Origin: Pseudomonas sp. Q1-7
GTDB taxonomy: Bacteria > Pseudomonadota > Gammaproteobacteria > Pseudomonadales > Pseudomonadaceae
Reading direction: 5' to 3'
Length of the DNA stretch: 64,000 nt
Assembly: GCF_028010285.1 (NCBI RefSeq)
Contig: NZ_CP116304.1
Coordinates: 1,318,501 to 1,382,500 of the forward strand
The position numbers and the translations under genes were made by a program. Position 1 is the first letter of the stretch. Each line of letters opens with the position of its first letter. The notes beneath the pieces are model-generated. The model was not told where the DNA came from, ran no database searches, and saw only the letters and a list, made by a program, of their open reading frames with translations. Shown piece by piece: positions 17,719-29,916 of the stretch.

Positions 17719-19526
17719 GAGTCGCTGTCTTTCAGGCGCTGGACCTGGCCGTCGCGGAACTCGGCCCAGGGGAGTTGGCGTTCGATGCGTTGCGCCGGAT
17801 TCAGGCTGAGACGACCGGACAGGCCATCCATCCGGGTTTCCGGCAGGGCTTTCAGCTGTGCCAGGCGCGGCGCCAGACGATAGGCGTCGGCGCCCATGGC
17901 GTAGAGGCGGCCCAGGCTGCCTCCGGCCTGCGGCCATTGGCTACCCACCTGTTGGCGCAGCGGGTCATCGCTGTTCAGCAGCCAGGGGGTTTCGCAGAAA
18001 CGAATGCCGTTCAGGTCCTGGTACTGGGCAGGGTCATTGCTGGCCGAATACAGGTGGGACGTGGCGTATACGGGCACGTCGCCGGCGTATTGGAAGGCCA
18101 GGGTCGGTTTGATCTGCTGGGCCTGTTGAGGCGTTGCGGCGAGGAAGATGAAGTCCACGTCCTGGCGGCGCGCGGGTTGCGCGGCGACCGGAACGCCGAG
18201 TGTGCCCTGCAGGCGTTTGGCGCGGGCTTCGCTCTGGCGGAGTTGGAACAGGTCGGCGATCTGTTGGGCCAGGGCGACTGGCTGGTCGACGTGTTCGGCG
18301 GCGATCAATCGACCACCTTCGGCTTGCCAGGCCTGCTGGAATGCGCGCAGTACGCGGTCACCCCACTCGCCGCGGGGGACCAGGGCTACGGCGCTGCGCA
18401 TCCCGTCGAGCCAGGCGCGGCGGGCGGCTTCGCGGGCCTCGTCTTCGGCGGCGAGGCCGAACTGGAAGAGCTGGGCCGGGGCCTCCTGGCCGGAGTCGCT
18501 GTAGTTCAGGGCCAGGGTGGTGATGGGAAGCTGCTCGCGGGCGCTCAGTTGCTTGACCAGCGGCTTCTCCAGCGGTCCGACCACCAGTTGCACGCCATCG
18601 GCCTGGGCCTGGCGGTAAAAGTCGTCGAGGGAGGTCAGCTTGGCGCTGTCGTAGAGTTCGATGGCCGGTTGGGCCTGGCCGGATTGCTTGGCCTGGTAGT
18701 GGGCGGCCAGGAAGCCGTCGCGCAGGGCGCGGGACACCGAGGCCAGTTGGCCTTCCTGGGGCAGCAGCAGGGCGATCTTGGTCAGCGGTTGGCCGGCGAT
18801 TTCCTTCAGCTTGATCAGGGGCTGCGGAAGCTGTCTGGCAGCCGGATGCTCCGGATTCTGCGCGCGCCAGTTGTCGATGGCGGCCTGTTGCTGTTCCAGG
18901 GTGGGGGCCGTTTTGGTCAGGCGTGCCAGCTCCAGCCAGCCGGCCAGGTCCTTGTCGGCGCCGCCTTGAAGCTGATCAAGGGGCACGCCGGAAACCAGGG
19001 CCCAGATTGCTTCGTGGTTGCTGCCGGCGGCGTCGCCGCTCAGCAGCGGGGCGATGAATACGCGCTCGCGGGCTGCGGCGAGGGTCTGTCCATCGGCTTC
19101 CAGGGCGCGGGCGCGAACCAGTTGAGTGCGCACCTGCTGGTCGACTGGAAGTTCGGCCAAGTGTTCGAGGCTGGGGTGGCTCAGTGCTTTCAGGGCGCTC
19201 TTGGGTTGGTTGCGGGCTATGGCCAGCTCGGCGGTCAGGGTGCTGGCGAAGATCTGCTGGGCGGGCTTCAGGCCCTCCAGCGGAATCTGCTCCAGGATGC
19301 GTGCCGAACGGCCGACATCCTGCTGCTTGTAGGCGAGGTCGGCGGCGGAGAGGCGCAGCAGTGCGGCCTGTTCCGGCTTGGCCTCATTAGCCTGCTGCAG
19401 CAGTTGCTCGATGCTGGCCTGGGGGGTGCGGGGCAGTTCGCCAAGGCTGGACGTGGGCGAGCTGGTGCAGGCAGCCAGCAGGCCGGCGAGGCAAAGGGCG
19501 GAGAGCGGACGCAGGCAAGCGATCAT
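17715..19526 (-). CDS. lpoA: Penicillin-binding protein activator LpoA
   Basis: LpoA is an outer-membrane lipoprotein that reaches through the periplasm to stimulate class A penicillin-binding proteins. The 603-residue protein has a lipobox (CLAGLLAAC), an N-terminal TPR-like helical domain (about residues 35-250) and a C-terminal domain with a periplasmic-binding-protein fold (from [21 protein letters not shown], about 250-590). It is first in the minus-strand operon lpoA-yraN-gmhA-dolP and is divergent from rsmI, as in many gamma-proteobacteria. Confidence 0.95.
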   Translation of the reverse strand: MIACLRPLSALCLAGLLAACTSSPTSSLGELPRTPQASIEQLLQQANEAKPEQAALLRLSAADLAYKQQDVGRSARILEQIPLEGLKPAQQIFASTLTAELAIARNQPKSALKALSHPSLEHLAELPVDQQVRTQLVRARALEADGQTLAAARERVFIAPLLSGDAAGSNHEAIWALVSGVPLDQLQGGADKDLAGWLELARLTKTAPTLEQQQAAIDNWRAQNPEHPAARQLPQPLIKLKEIAGQPLTKIALLLPQEGQLASVSRALRDGFLAAHYQAKQSGQAQPAIELYDSAKLTSLDDFYRQAQADGVQLVVGPLEKPLVKQLSAREQLPITTLALNYSDSGQEAPAQLFQFGLAAEDEAREAARRAWLDGMRSAVALVPRGEWGDRVLRAFQQAWQAEGGRLIAAEHVDQPVALAQQIADLFQLRQSEARAKRLQGTLGVPVAAQPARRQDVDFIFLAATPQQAQQIKPTLAFQYAGDVPVYATSHLYSASNDPAQYQDLNGIRFCETPWLLNSDDPLRQQVGSQWPQAGGSLGRLYAMGADAYRLAPRLAQLKALPETRMDGLSGRLSLNPAQRIERQLPWAEFRDGQVQRLKDSDS

Positions 19527-19560
19527 TTATCGGTCCCGATACTCGTTGGAGAAAGGCGCG

Positions 19561-19616
19561 ATTGTACCCAAGGCCCGGTTGAGGCGCGATGTCGGTCCGG
19601 TGAATCGGGATACAAT
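19561..19616. promoter_or_regulatory. Back-to-back promoters for lpoA and rsmI
   Basis: The 120-nt gap between the two genes holds TACAAT at 19611-19616 (plus strand, about 30 nt before rsmI) and the same hexamer on the minus strand at 19561-19566 (about 35 nt before lpoA). The -35 elements are not well matched in either direction. Confidence 0.5.
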
Positions 19617-19646
19617 GCGCGCTTTCCGTCTTTCCCGAGGTGCCTT

Positions 19647-20519
19647 GTGACCCTTTCTACCGCCGCTGGCAATGCGTCCGGCACGCTCTATGTGGTTGCA
19701 ACGCCGATCGGTAATCTCGATGACATCACGGCGCGGGCCCTGCGGGTGCTGCGGGAGGTGAAGTTGATCGCGGCCGAGGACACGCGTCACTCGGCCCGTT
19801 TGCTGCAACACTTCGGTATCGAGACGCCCCTGGCCGCCTGTCACGAGCACAACGAACGCGACCAGGGTGGGCGCTTCCTGGCGCGGCTGCAGGCAGGGGA
19901 TGACGTGGCGCTGATCTCCGATGCCGGTACGCCGTTGATTTCCGATCCAGGTTTTCACTTGGTGCGCCAGGCTCGTGCCGCCGGTATCGGCGTGGTGCCC
20001 GTCCCCGGAGCCTGCGCGCTGATCGCGGCACTGTCGGCGGCTGGCCTGCCGTCGGATCGTTTCATGTTCGAGGGGTTCCTGCCGGCCAAGGCCGGTGCCC
20101 GCCGTGGCCGTCTGGAGGACGTCAGGGAAGAGCCGCGAACCCTCATCTTCTATGAAGCGCCCCATCGTCTGCTGGAATCCCTGGAGGACATGCGTGCTGT
20201 GTTCGGCGGAGATCGTCCGGCTGTGTTGGCGCGAGAGCTGACCAAGGCCTTCGAGACCCTCAAGGGCGCTGCGCTGGATGAGTTGTGTGGCTGGGTGGCG
20301 GCGGACGCCAATCAGCAGCGCGGCGAGTGCGTGGTGCTGGTAGGCGGCTGGCAGGCGCCGGAAGGTGAGGGAGCCTTGAGTGCGGAGGCTTTGCGGGTGC
20401 TCGATCTGTTGCTGGGCGAGCTTCCACTCAAGCGGGCTGCCGCGTTGGCGGCGGAGATCACCGGCGTTCGCAAGAATCTGCTCTATCAGGCGGCCTTGGA
20501 GCGGCAGGGTAACTCTTGA
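19647..20519 (+). CDS. rsmI: 16S rRNA (cytidine(1402)-2'-O)-methyltransferase
   Basis: RsmI methylates the 2'-OH of C1402 in the decoding centre of 16S rRNA with S-adenosylmethionine. The 290-residue protein has the tetrapyrrole-methylase-like fold: [44 protein letters not shown] and [12 protein letters not shown] are family blocks. I chose the GTG at 19647, which follows a GAGG by 6 nt. The frame is open for 660 codons further upstream, but that stretch is antisense to lpoA and has no family match. Confidence 0.94.
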   Translation: MTLSTAAGNASGTLYVVATPIGNLDDITARALRVLREVKLIAAEDTRHSARLLQHFGIETPLAACHEHNERDQGGRFLARLQAGDDVALISDAGTPLISDPGFHLVRQARAAGIGVVPVPGACALIAALSAAGLPSDRFMFEGFLPAKAGARRGRLEDVREEPRTLIFYEAPHRLLESLEDMRAVFGGDRPAVLARELTKAFETLKGAALDELCGWVAADANQQRGECVVLVGGWQAPEGEGALSAEALRVLDLLLGELPLKRAAALAAEITGVRKNLLYQAALERQGNS

Positions 20520-20521
20520 GC

Positions 20522-20550
20522 TTGTCCTCGAGGGCGCCTGCCGTTAACCT
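20522..20550 (+). promoter_or_regulatory. rnpB: Promoter of rnpB
   Basis: TTGTCC at 20522-20527, a 17-nt spacer and TAACCT at 20545-20550 lie directly after the rsmI stop. They predict a transcript start close to 20558-20560, which is where the RNase P RNA begins. Confidence 0.6.
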
Positions 20551-20559
20551 TGGCGGCGG

Positions 20560-20914
20560 AGAGTCGATCGGACAGTCGCTGTCTCATTTCGTTCCACGAT
20601 TTTGAGAGGGAGGAAAGTCCGGGCTCCATAGGGCGGAGTGCCAGGTAACGCCTGGGAGGCGCAAGCCTACGGAAAGTGCCGCAGAAAATAACCGCCTAAG
20701 CGCGTAAGCGCCGGTAAGGGTGAAAAGGTGCGGTAAGAGCGCACCGCACGACTGGTAACAGTTCGTGGCTAGGTAAACCCCACTCGGAGCAAGACCAAAT
20801 AGGAATCCATGGCGTGGCCCGCGTCGGATTCGGGTAGGTTGCTAAAGGCTGTCAGTGATGGCTGCCGTAGATGAATGACTGTCCTCGACAGAACCCGGCT
20901 TACAGATCGACTCT
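20560..20914 (+). ncRNA. rnpB: RNase P RNA, bacterial type A
   Basis: This is the catalytic RNA that trims the 5' leader of precursor tRNAs. Landmarks are visible: GAGGAAAGTCCGGGCTCC near the 5' side, GGTAACGCCTGGGAGG, GTGCCGCAGAAAATAACCGCC, GGTAAGGGTGAAAAGGTGCG, and near the 3' end the AGATGAATGACTGTC region followed by ACAGAACCCGGCTTA. The two ends (AGAGTCGATC and GATCGACTCT) pair to form the closing P1 helix, which sets both boundaries within a few bases. A pyrimidine-rich T-run follows. The position upstream of mraZ is the usual one in Pseudomonas. Confidence 0.97.
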
Positions 20915-21133
20915 CTGCTTTTTCTCTCTTCCCGCGTTAGCACTTCGGCGTTCTCATCCCCTCCTTCGCAATGCCGAAAAGATCTTACTCTTAACAATTC
21001 ACTTTAAGTTTGAAGTTCAGCTCCTTGTAAGTGCTGGATTTTGCTCCTTCTTTGTCTCGCCAAAACGTACCAAAACCCTTTTGAACCTCCGCTAAATTGC
21101 CGTCCTGTAAGGAGTTTTCCGCTTTTGCGTGCC
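20915..21133. other. AT-richer non-coding stretch between rnpB and the mraZ promoter
   Basis: With the promoter and operator below, the whole gap from rnpB to mraZ is 324 nt. The first part has the CTTTTTCTCTCTT run that probably ends rnpB. Bases 20980-21090 are clearly richer in A and T than the surrounding genes. I see no gene, no tRNA and no convincing hairpin in it. Confidence 0.6.
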
Positions 21134-21163
21134 TTGACGGTGGGGTGGGCGCATTTCTATAGT
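21134..21163 (+). promoter_or_regulatory. mraZ: Promoter of the division and cell wall cluster (Pmra)
   Basis: TTGACG at 21134-21139 and TATAGT at 21158-21163 are separated by 18 nt. The predicted start near 21170 lies just before the MraZ-type repeats, the arrangement known for the E. coli mra promoter. Confidence 0.72.
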
Positions 21164-21172
21164 GTGCGGAAG

Positions 21173-21207
21173 TGGAGCGAAGTGGGTCGAAGTGGGATTT
21201 TCTGGCA
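21173..21207 (+). promoter_or_regulatory. mraZ: Four MraZ-type operator repeats
   Basis: TGGAG, TGGGT, TGGGA and TGGCA occur at 21173, 21183, 21193 and 21203, exactly 10 nt apart. MraZ of E. coli binds TGGGN repeats with 5-nt spacers upstream of its own gene; the central two repeats here match fully and the outer two partly. This suggests self-repression of the cluster by MraZ. Confidence 0.75.
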
Positions 21208-21238
21208 CGGAAAGCCAATCAAAAGGGGAAGCGCAGCC

Positions 21239-21694
21239 TTGTTTCGCGGAGCCAACGCCATCAGTCTCGACGCCAAAGGGCGGCTCGCGATGCCTAGCCG
21301 GTATCGTGACGAGCTCGTTTCGCGTTGCGGCGGCCAGCTCATCGTCACAATTGACGCCGTCGATCCCTGTCTGACTGTTTACCCGTTGCCTGAATGGGAG
21401 CTCATCGAAGCGAAGTTGCGTGAGCTGCCGTCACTGCGCGAGGAAACTCGCCGCCTGCAACGCCTGCTGATCGGCAACGCCGTGGACCTGGAGCTGGATA
21501 GCGCCGGGCGTTTTCTGGTCCCGCCTCGCCTGCGGGAGCATGCCGGGCTGGATAAGCGGGCGATGCTGGTCGGCCAACTGAACAAATTTCAACTGTGGGA
21601 TGAGGACGCTTGGAATGCGATTTCCGAGGCGGATCTCATGGCAATCAAACAACCCGGCGGCCTGCCGGATGAACTACGTGACCTGATCCTGTGA
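21239..21694 (+). CDS. mraZ: Transcriptional regulator MraZ
   Basis: MraZ is the first gene of the cluster and a DNA-binding regulator of it. The 151-residue protein has two AbrB/SpoVT-like halves, each with the hallmark motif: [17 protein letters not shown] (about residues 8-24) and [17 protein letters not shown] (about 80-96). I chose TTG at 21239 because it gives the standard start ([11 protein letters not shown]) and length, with AAAGGGGAA about 10 nt upstream; the frame is open further upstream through the promoter. Its stop overlaps the rsmH start by 4 nt. Confidence 0.93.
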   Translation: MFRGANAISLDAKGRLAMPSRYRDELVSRCGGQLIVTIDAVDPCLTVYPLPEWELIEAKLRELPSLREETRRLQRLLIGNAVDLELDSAGRFLVPPRLREHAGLDKRAMLVGQLNKFQLWDEDAWNAISEADLMAIKQPGGLPDELRDLIL

Positions 21695-22634
21695 GCGCGA
21701 CCAGCAGCTTCCGCCATATCACCGTCCTGCTTGAAGAAGCAGTGGAAGGCCTCGCCCTGCGTGCGGATGGCTGTTACTTGGATGGCACCTTCGGGAGGGG
21801 AGGGCACAGTCGACTCATTCTGGAGCGGCTCGGGCCCGGAGGGCGCTTGCTGGGGTTCGACAAAGACCCGCAAGCGATTGCAACGGGGCAAGCTCTGGCG
21901 GCCGATGACGGCCGCTTTGTCATTGTGCAAAGGAGCTTTGCCGAGCTGGGTGACGAGGTGCGCACAAGCGGCCTGGTTGGCAAGGTGGATGGCGTTCTGC
22001 TCGACCTCGGCGTGTCATCTCCGCAGCTTGACGACCCGGAGCGCGGCTTCAGCTTCCTCAATGACGGTCCGCTGGATATGCGCATGAATCCGGACCGTGG
22101 CCAGAGCGCTGCGCAGTGGATCGCCAGCGCCAACGAGGACGAGATCGCCCGCGTCTTCAAGGAATACGGCGAAGAACGATTCGCCAAGCGCATGGCCCGC
22201 GCCGTGGTGCAGCGTCGCGCGGAGAAGCCCTTCGAGCGCACCGCCGATCTGGCGGCCGTGCTGAGTGCCGCCAATCCGGCCTGGGAAAAGGGCAAGAACC
22301 CTGCGACGCGCGCGTTCCAAGGCATTCGCATTCACGTCAACAACGAACTGGGCGATCTGGAGCTCGGGTTGGACGCCGCGCTCGAGGCGCTCGCAGTCGG
22401 CGGCCGCCTGGTGGTGATCAGCTTCCACTCCCTGGAAGACCGCATCGTCAAGCAGTTCATGCGCAAGCATGCCAAGGGTGAAGCCGACAAGCTGCCCCGC
22501 CATCTGCCAGTCCGCCAGGCCGCCTTCGAGCCGCGCCTGAAACTGCTGGGCAAGCCGCAGTACGCTTCCGACGAAGAACTCAAGGCCAACCCGCGCTCGC
22601 GCAGTGCGGTCATGCGTGTGGCGGAGAAACTGCG

Positions 22635-22638
<4 letters not shown>
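21691..22638 (+). CDS. rsmH: 16S rRNA (cytosine(1402)-N4)-methyltransferase
   Basis: RsmH (MraW) methylates N4 of C1402 in 16S rRNA, the same nucleotide that RsmI, encoded 1.2 kb upstream, modifies on the ribose. The 315-residue SAM-dependent enzyme shows [13 protein letters not shown], the SAM motif [35 protein letters not shown] and [16 protein letters not shown]. The GTG start lies inside the mraZ stop (GTGA), so the two are coupled. Confidence 0.96.
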
Positions 22639-24657
<2,019 letters not shown>

Positions 24658-24658
<1 letters not shown>

Positions 24659-26121
24659 TGCCCATGCCACTGAACCAGCTATTGCCCCAGGCGCAAAGCG
24701 CCACCCTGATTCGCGAACTGACCCTGGACAGCCGCAAGGTGCGTCCGGGCGACCTGTTCCTGGCTGTGCCCGGTGCCCAGCACGATGGCCGTATCCATAT
24801 TGCCGACGCCGTGGCGCGTGGCGCCGTCGCCGTGGCCTATGAGTCCGTGGATGCCGAAGTTCCCGAGGTTACCGGTGCGGAGCTGATCCCGATCAAAGGT
24901 CTGGTCGGTCAACTGTCGGCCATTGCCGGCCGCTTCTATGGTGAGCCGAGCCGCGCCGTGCGCCTGGTTGGCGTCACCGGTACCAATGGCAAGACCAGCG
25001 TCAGCCAGTTGCTGGCACAGGCGCTTGACCAACTGGGCGAACGCTGCGGCATCGTGGGTACGCTGGGGACCGGTTTCTATGGCGAGCTGGAAAGCGGCCG
25101 CCATACCACGCCCGATCCGCTGGCCGTGCAGGCCACCCTGGCCGATCTCAAGCAGACCGGCGCGCGAGCTGTCGCCATGGAGGTTTCCTCCCATGGCTTG
25201 GAGCAGGGTCGTGTCGCGGCTCTGGACTTCGATGTCGCGGTGTTCACCAACCTGTCCCGCGATCACCTGGACTACCACGGCAGCATGGAAGCTTACGCGG
25301 CGGCCAAGTCCAAACTGTTCAACTGGCCGAATCTGCGTGCGCGGGTGATCAACCTGGATGACGAGTTCGGCCGTCGTCTGGCGGCCGAATTCCACGAGTC
25401 GCGGCTGTTCAGCTACAGCCTGGAAGACTCCAGTGCCTTCCTTTATTGCCGCGAAGCCCATTTCGATGATCACGGTGTTCGTGCCCAACTGGTGACCCAC
25501 CAGGGCGAAGGCCTGCTACGCAGCCCTCTGCTGGGACGCTTCAACCTGAGCAACCTGCTGGCCGTGGTCGGCGCCTTGCTGGCCATGGATTACCCGCTGG
25601 CCGACGTGCTGCCGGTGTTGCCATCGCTGCAAGGGCCGGTTGGTCGGATGCAACGCCTGGGCGGCGGTGAGCGGCCTCTGGTGGTGGTGGATTACGCCCA
25701 CACGCCGGATGCCCTGGAAAAGGTCCTGCAAGCCCTGCGTCCCCATGTTCGTGGCCGTCTGCTTTGCCTGTTCGGCTGCGGTGGCGATCGTGATCGCGGC
25801 AAGCGCCCGCTGATGGCCACGGTCGCCGAGCGCTTGGCTGACCGCGTGCTGGTGACCGATGACAATCCACGCAGCGAGGACCCCGCGCAGATCTTCGCCG
25901 ACATCCTGCCGGGCTTCACCCATGTGGAGCAGGCTGAATTCGTCGCCGGCCGTGGCCTGGCGATTGCCCAACTGATCGCTTCCGCTGGCGTGGACGACGT
26001 GGTCCTGCTGGCCGGCAAGGGCCATGAGGACTACCAGGAAATTGCCGGCGTCCGTCATCCCTTCTCCGACCTGCAGGCAGCCGCCAAGGCTCTGGAAGCC
26101 TGGGAGGTGCCCCATGCTTAA
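24658..26121 (+). CDS. murE: UDP-MurNAc-tripeptide synthetase (meso-DAP adding)
   Basis: MurE adds meso-diaminopimelate to UDP-MurNAc-L-Ala-D-Glu. The 487-residue Mur ligase has the ATP-binding motif GVTGTNGKTSVSQLL, the catalytic central domain (TNLSRDHLDYHGSMEAYAAAK) and the specificity motif DNPRSEDP, which marks a DAP-adding rather than a lysine-adding enzyme. It overlaps ftsI by 1 nt and murF by 8 nt. Confidence 0.97.
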
Positions 26122-27478
26122 GTCCTTCCGCCTGTCTGAACTCCTTGGGCCGCTGCAGGCTGAGTTGGTGGGCGCCGATGTCGCCTTCACCGGTGTGTCC
26201 AGCGATAGCCGCAAGATAGAGGCGGGGCAATTGTTTGTCGCCCTGGTCGGCCCGCGTTTCGATGGTCACGACTACCTGGCCGAAGTCGCCGCCAAGGGGG
26301 CGGTAGCAGCGCTGGTGCAGCGCAAAGTGGCCGACGCGCCGATTCCGCAACTGCTGGTGGCCGACACCCGTGACGGACTCGGCCGGCTGGGGGCCTACAA
26401 CCGTGACGGCTTTACCGGTCGCGTCGCGGCGGTCACTGGTTCCAGCGGCAAGACCACGGTCAAGGAAATGCTCGCCAGCATCTTGCGTACCCAGGGTGCC
26501 GTACTGGCTACGCGCGGAAATCTGAACAACGACCTCGGTGTCCCGCTGACGCTGCTGGAACTGGGCGCCGAACACGATAGCGCGGTGATCGAACTGGGCG
26601 CTTCGCGCGTTGGCGAGATCCGCTACACCGTGGGCCTGACCCGACCGCAAGTGGCGATCCTGAACAATGCCGGCACCGCTCATGTCGGCGAGTTCGGTGG
26701 TCCGGAGAAGATCATCGAGGCGAAGGGCGAAATACTCGAGGGCCTGTCCGCCGATGGCGTGGCGGTACTCAACCGCGATGATCGTGCCTTCGATATCTGG
26801 CACGCCCGTGCCGCCGGCCGCAAGGTGCTCAGCTTCGCCCTGAACGATGCCCGCGCGGACCTGCGCGCCGAGCGCCTGACCCGCGATGCCCGTGGTTGCA
26901 TGGCCTTCCACCTTCGTGGCGCGGCCGGCGATGCGGACATTCAGCTCAACCTGTTGGGGATGCACAACGTCGCCAACGCCCTGGCCGCTGCAGCGGCCGC
27001 CCATGCCCTGGGTGTGCCGCTGGTCGGGATCAAGACTGGCCTGGAGAACCTGCAGCCCGTCAAAGGCCGCGCCGTAGCGCAGCTCGCCACCAGCGGCATG
27101 CGTGTGATCGACGACAGCTACAACGCCAACCCCGCGTCGATGCTGGCCGCCGTTGATATACTCGCCGGCTTTTCCGGTCGCACCATCCTGGTGCTCGGGG
27201 ATATGGGCGAACTCGGCGAATGGGCCGAACAGGGCCACCGCGAGGTAGGCGAATATGCTCGCGGCAAGGTCAGTGCCTTGTATGCCGTCGGTCCGCTGAT
27301 GGCACACGCGGTCGCGGCCTTCGGCGCCCAGGGACGCCACTTCGCCGACCAGGCCAACCTGATCCAGGCCCTGGCCGACGAGCAGGACCAAAACACCACA
27401 ATTCTGATCAAAGGCTCCCGCAGTGCGGCGATGGACAAGGTCGTCGCGGCTTTCTGCGGGACGGGGGAGGCTCACTAA
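26114..27478 (+). CDS. murF: UDP-MurNAc-tripeptide-D-Ala-D-Ala ligase
   Basis: MurF attaches D-Ala-D-Ala (made by DdlB, encoded 7 kb downstream) to complete the UDP-MurNAc-pentapeptide. The 454-residue protein shows the N-terminal MurF domain, the ATP motif [25 protein letters not shown] and [12 protein letters not shown] chose the ATG at 26114, which begins the conserved [10 protein letters not shown] and overlaps the murE stop by 8 nt. Confidence 0.96.
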   Translation: MLKSFRLSELLGPLQAELVGADVAFTGVSSDSRKIEAGQLFVALVGPRFDGHDYLAEVAAKGAVAALVQRKVADAPIPQLLVADTRDGLGRLGAYNRDGFTGRVAAVTGSSGKTTVKEMLASILRTQGAVLATRGNLNNDLGVPLTLLELGAEHDSAVIELGASRVGEIRYTVGLTRPQVAILNNAGTAHVGEFGGPEKIIEAKGEILEGLSADGVAVLNRDDRAFDIWHARAAGRKVLSFALNDARADLRAERLTRDARGCMAFHLRGAAGDADIQLNLLGMHNVANALAAAAAAHALGVPLVGIKTGLENLQPVKGRAVAQLATSGMRVIDDSYNANPASMLAAVDILAGFSGRTILVLGDMGELGEWAEQGHREVGEYARGKVSALYAVGPLMAHAVAAFGAQGRHFADQANLIQALADEQDQNTTILIKGSRSAAMDKVVAAFCGTGEAH

Positions 27479-27480
27479 TC

Positions 27481-28563
27481 ATGCTGCTGCTGCTCGCTGA
27501 GTACCTGCAACAGTTCCATAAAGGGTTCGGCGTATTCCAGTACCTGACCCTGCGCGGGATTCTCGGCGTCCTGACAGCCCTGTCGCTGTCGCTCTGGCTC
27601 GGTCCGTGGATGATCCGTACCCTGCAAATCCGCCAGATCGGGCAGGCCGTGCGTAACGACGGCCCGCAGTCGCACCTGTCGAAATCCGGCACGCCGACCA
27701 TGGGCGGCGCGCTGATCCTGACCGCCATCGCCATCAGCACCCTGCTTTGGGCAGACCTGTCCAACCGTTACGTGTGGGTGGTTCTGGCCGTGACCCTGGC
27801 CTTCGGGGCCATCGGCTGGGTGGACGATTACCGCAAGGTGATCGAGAAGAACTCCCGTGGCCTTCCGAGCCGCTGGAAGTACTTCTGGCAGTCGGTGTTC
27901 GGCATTGCGGCCGCGATCTTCCTCTATATGACCGCCAGCACCCCGGCCGAGACCACCCTGATCCTGCCGCTGGTGAAGAACATCGAGATCCCGCTGGGCA
28001 TCGGCTTCGTCGTTCTGACCTACTTCGTGATCGTCGGCTCCAGCAATGCGGTGAACCTGACTGATGGTCTCGACGGCCTGGCCATCATGCCCACCGTCAT
28101 GGTCGGCGGCGCGCTGGGCATCTTCTGCTACCTGTCGGGCAACATCAAATTCGCCGAATACCTGCTCATTCCCTATGTGCCGGGTTCGGGCGAGCTAATC
28201 GTGTTCTGCGCCGCCCTGGTGGGAGCGGGGCTCGGTTTCCTCTGGTTCAACACCTACCCGGCCCAGGTTTTCATGGGAGATGTGGGCGCCCTGGCCCTGG
28301 GGGCTGCCCTTGGCACCATCGCCGTGATCGTCCGGCAGGAAGTGGTGCTGTTCATCATGGGGGGTGTGTTCGTCATGGAAACCCTGTCGGTGATGATCCA
28401 GGTCGCTTCCTTCAAGCTGACCGGTCGTCGCGTATTCCGCATGGCGCCCATCCATCACCACTTCGAGCTGAAAGGCTGGCCCGAACCCCGGGTCATCGTA
28501 CGGTTCTGGATCATCACCGTGATTCTGGTGCTGATCGGCCTGGCCACTTTGAAACTGAGGTAA
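27481..28563 (+). CDS. mraY: Phospho-N-acetylmuramoyl-pentapeptide-transferase
   Basis: MraY transfers phospho-MurNAc-pentapeptide to undecaprenyl phosphate to give lipid I at the inner face of the membrane. The 360-residue protein has about ten membrane helices and the conserved acidic and histidine motifs: [17 protein letters not shown] and [14 protein letters not shown] 27481 gives the usual start [10 protein letters not shown]. Confidence 0.97.
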   Translation: MLLLLAEYLQQFHKGFGVFQYLTLRGILGVLTALSLSLWLGPWMIRTLQIRQIGQAVRNDGPQSHLSKSGTPTMGGALILTAIAISTLLWADLSNRYVWVVLAVTLAFGAIGWVDDYRKVIEKNSRGLPSRWKYFWQSVFGIAAAIFLYMTASTPAETTLILPLVKNIEIPLGIGFVVLTYFVIVGSSNAVNLTDGLDGLAIMPTVMVGGALGIFCYLSGNIKFAEYLLIPYVPGSGELIVFCAALVGAGLGFLWFNTYPAQVFMGDVGALALGAALGTIAVIVRQEVVLFIMGGVFVMETLSVMIQVASFKLTGRRVFRMAPIHHHFELKGWPEPRVIVRFWIITVILVLIGLATLKLR

Positions 28564-28569
28564 CCGAGC

Positions 28570-29916
28570 GTGACGTTGATCGCTTCCGACCAGTTCCGCA
28601 TCGTTGTCGGTCTCGGCAAGAGCGGCATGTCCCTGGTGCGCTTCCTGGCGCGCCAGGGCGTGCCGTTTGCCGTGGCCGACACCCGTGCGAACCCGCCGGA
28701 GCTGGCGACGCTCAAGCGCCAGTACCCGCAGGTGGAAGTGCGCTGTGGCGAGCTCGATCCGGCCTTCCTCAGCCGGGCCAGCGAGCTTTACGTCAGCCCG
28801 GGCCTGGCGCTGGCCACGCCAGCGCTGCAGGAAGCGGCGCGCAACGGTGTGAAGCTGTCCGGTGACATCGAGCTGTTCACTCGCCATGCCAGGGCTCCGA
28901 TCGTCGCCATCACCGGCTCCAATGCCAAGAGCACCGTCACCACCCTGGTGGGCGACATGGCCAAGGCTGCCGGCAAGCGTGTCGCCGTAGGCGGCAACCT
29001 CGGCACCCCGGCACTGGATCTGCTGGCCGATGACATCGAGCTCTATGTGCTGGAGCTGTCCAGCTTCCAGCTGGAGACCACCGAGCGGCTGAACGCCGAG
29101 GTGGCCACCGTGCTCAACGTCAGCGAAGACCACATGGATCGCTACGCGGACATGCAGGCCTATCACCTGGCCAAGCACCGCGTTTTCCGTGGTGCCCGCC
29201 AGGTGGTGGTCAACCGCGGCGACGCGCTGTCGCGTCCGTTGGTGGCTGACCAACTGCCCTGCTGGACCTTCGGCCTGAACAGGCCGGACTTCAAGTCCTT
29301 CGGTTTGATCGAGGAAGACGGCGAGAAGTACCTGGCCTACCAGTTCGACAAATTGATGCCGGTGCGCGAATTGAAAGTCCGTGGCGCGCACAATCAGTCC
29401 AATGCCCTGGCCGCGCTGGCCCTGGGCCACGCCGTGGGCCTGCCGTTCGAGCCGATGCTGGAGACCTTGCGCTCCTTCGCCGGCCTGGCCCACCGTTGCC
29501 AATGGGTGCGCGAGCTGCGCGGCGTGGCCTACTACGACGATTCCAAGGCCACCAACGTCGGTGCCGCCCTGGCAGCGATCGAAGGCCTGGGCGCCGATAT
29601 CGACGGCAAGCTGGTGCTGATCGCCGGTGGCGACGGCAAGGGCGCGGACTTCTCCGGCCTCAAGGCGCCGGTGGCGCGCTTCTGCCGCGCGGTGGTCCTG
29701 ATAGGGCGTGACGCCGAACTCCTTGCCGCGGCATTGGGCGATGCCGTACCGCTGGTACGGGTCGGGAGTCTGGACGACGCGGTACTGCGTTGCGCCGAGT
29801 TGGCCGAGGCCGGGGATGCCGTGCTGCTATCGCCGGCTTGCGCCAGCCTGGACATGTTCAAGAACTTCGAGGAACGCGGGCGCTTGTTCGCCCAGGCCGT
29901 GGAGGGGCTCTCCTGA
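28570..29916 (+). CDS. murD: UDP-MurNAc-L-alanine-D-glutamate ligase
   Basis: MurD adds D-glutamate to UDP-MurNAc-L-Ala. The 448-residue protein starts with a Rossmann-like domain (FRIVVGLGKSGMSLVRFLA), followed by the ATP motif AITGSNAKSTVTTLV, in which the usual GK-T/S reads AKST; I recall this from other Pseudomonas MurD proteins and do not take it as loss of function. HRCQWV and YDDSKATNVGA are conserved active-site blocks. The start is GTG. It overlaps ftsW by 1 nt. Confidence 0.96.
   Translation: MTLIASDQFRIVVGLGKSGMSLVRFLARQGVPFAVADTRANPPELATLKRQYPQVEVRCGELDPAFLSRASELYVSPGLALATPALQEAARNGVKLSGDIELFTRHARAPIVAITGSNAKSTVTTLVGDMAKAAGKRVAVGGNLGTPALDLLADDIELYVLELSSFQLETTERLNAEVATVLNVSEDHMDRYADMQAYHLAKHRVFRGARQVVVNRGDALSRPLVADQLPCWTFGLNRPDFKSFGLIEEDGEKYLAYQFDKLMPVRELKVRGAHNQSNALAALALGHAVGLPFEPMLETLRSFAGLAHRCQWVRELRGVAYYDDSKATNVGAALAAIEGLGADIDGKLVLIAGGDGKGADFSGLKAPVARFCRAVVLIGRDAELLAAALGDAVPLVRVGSLDDAVLRCAELAEAGDAVLLSPACASLDMFKNFEERGRLFAQAVEGLS

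Noticed and set aside
17655-19646. Long open frame upstream of rsmI, about 660 codons
   Set aside because: It is antisense to lpoA, has no family match, and rsmI has a good GTG with a ribosome-binding site at 19647. High GC makes long antisense frames common.
28570-29916. Possible inactive MurD because the ATP motif reads AKST
   Set aside because: The same form is, as I recall, normal in Pseudomonas MurD, and the other catalytic blocks are intact.
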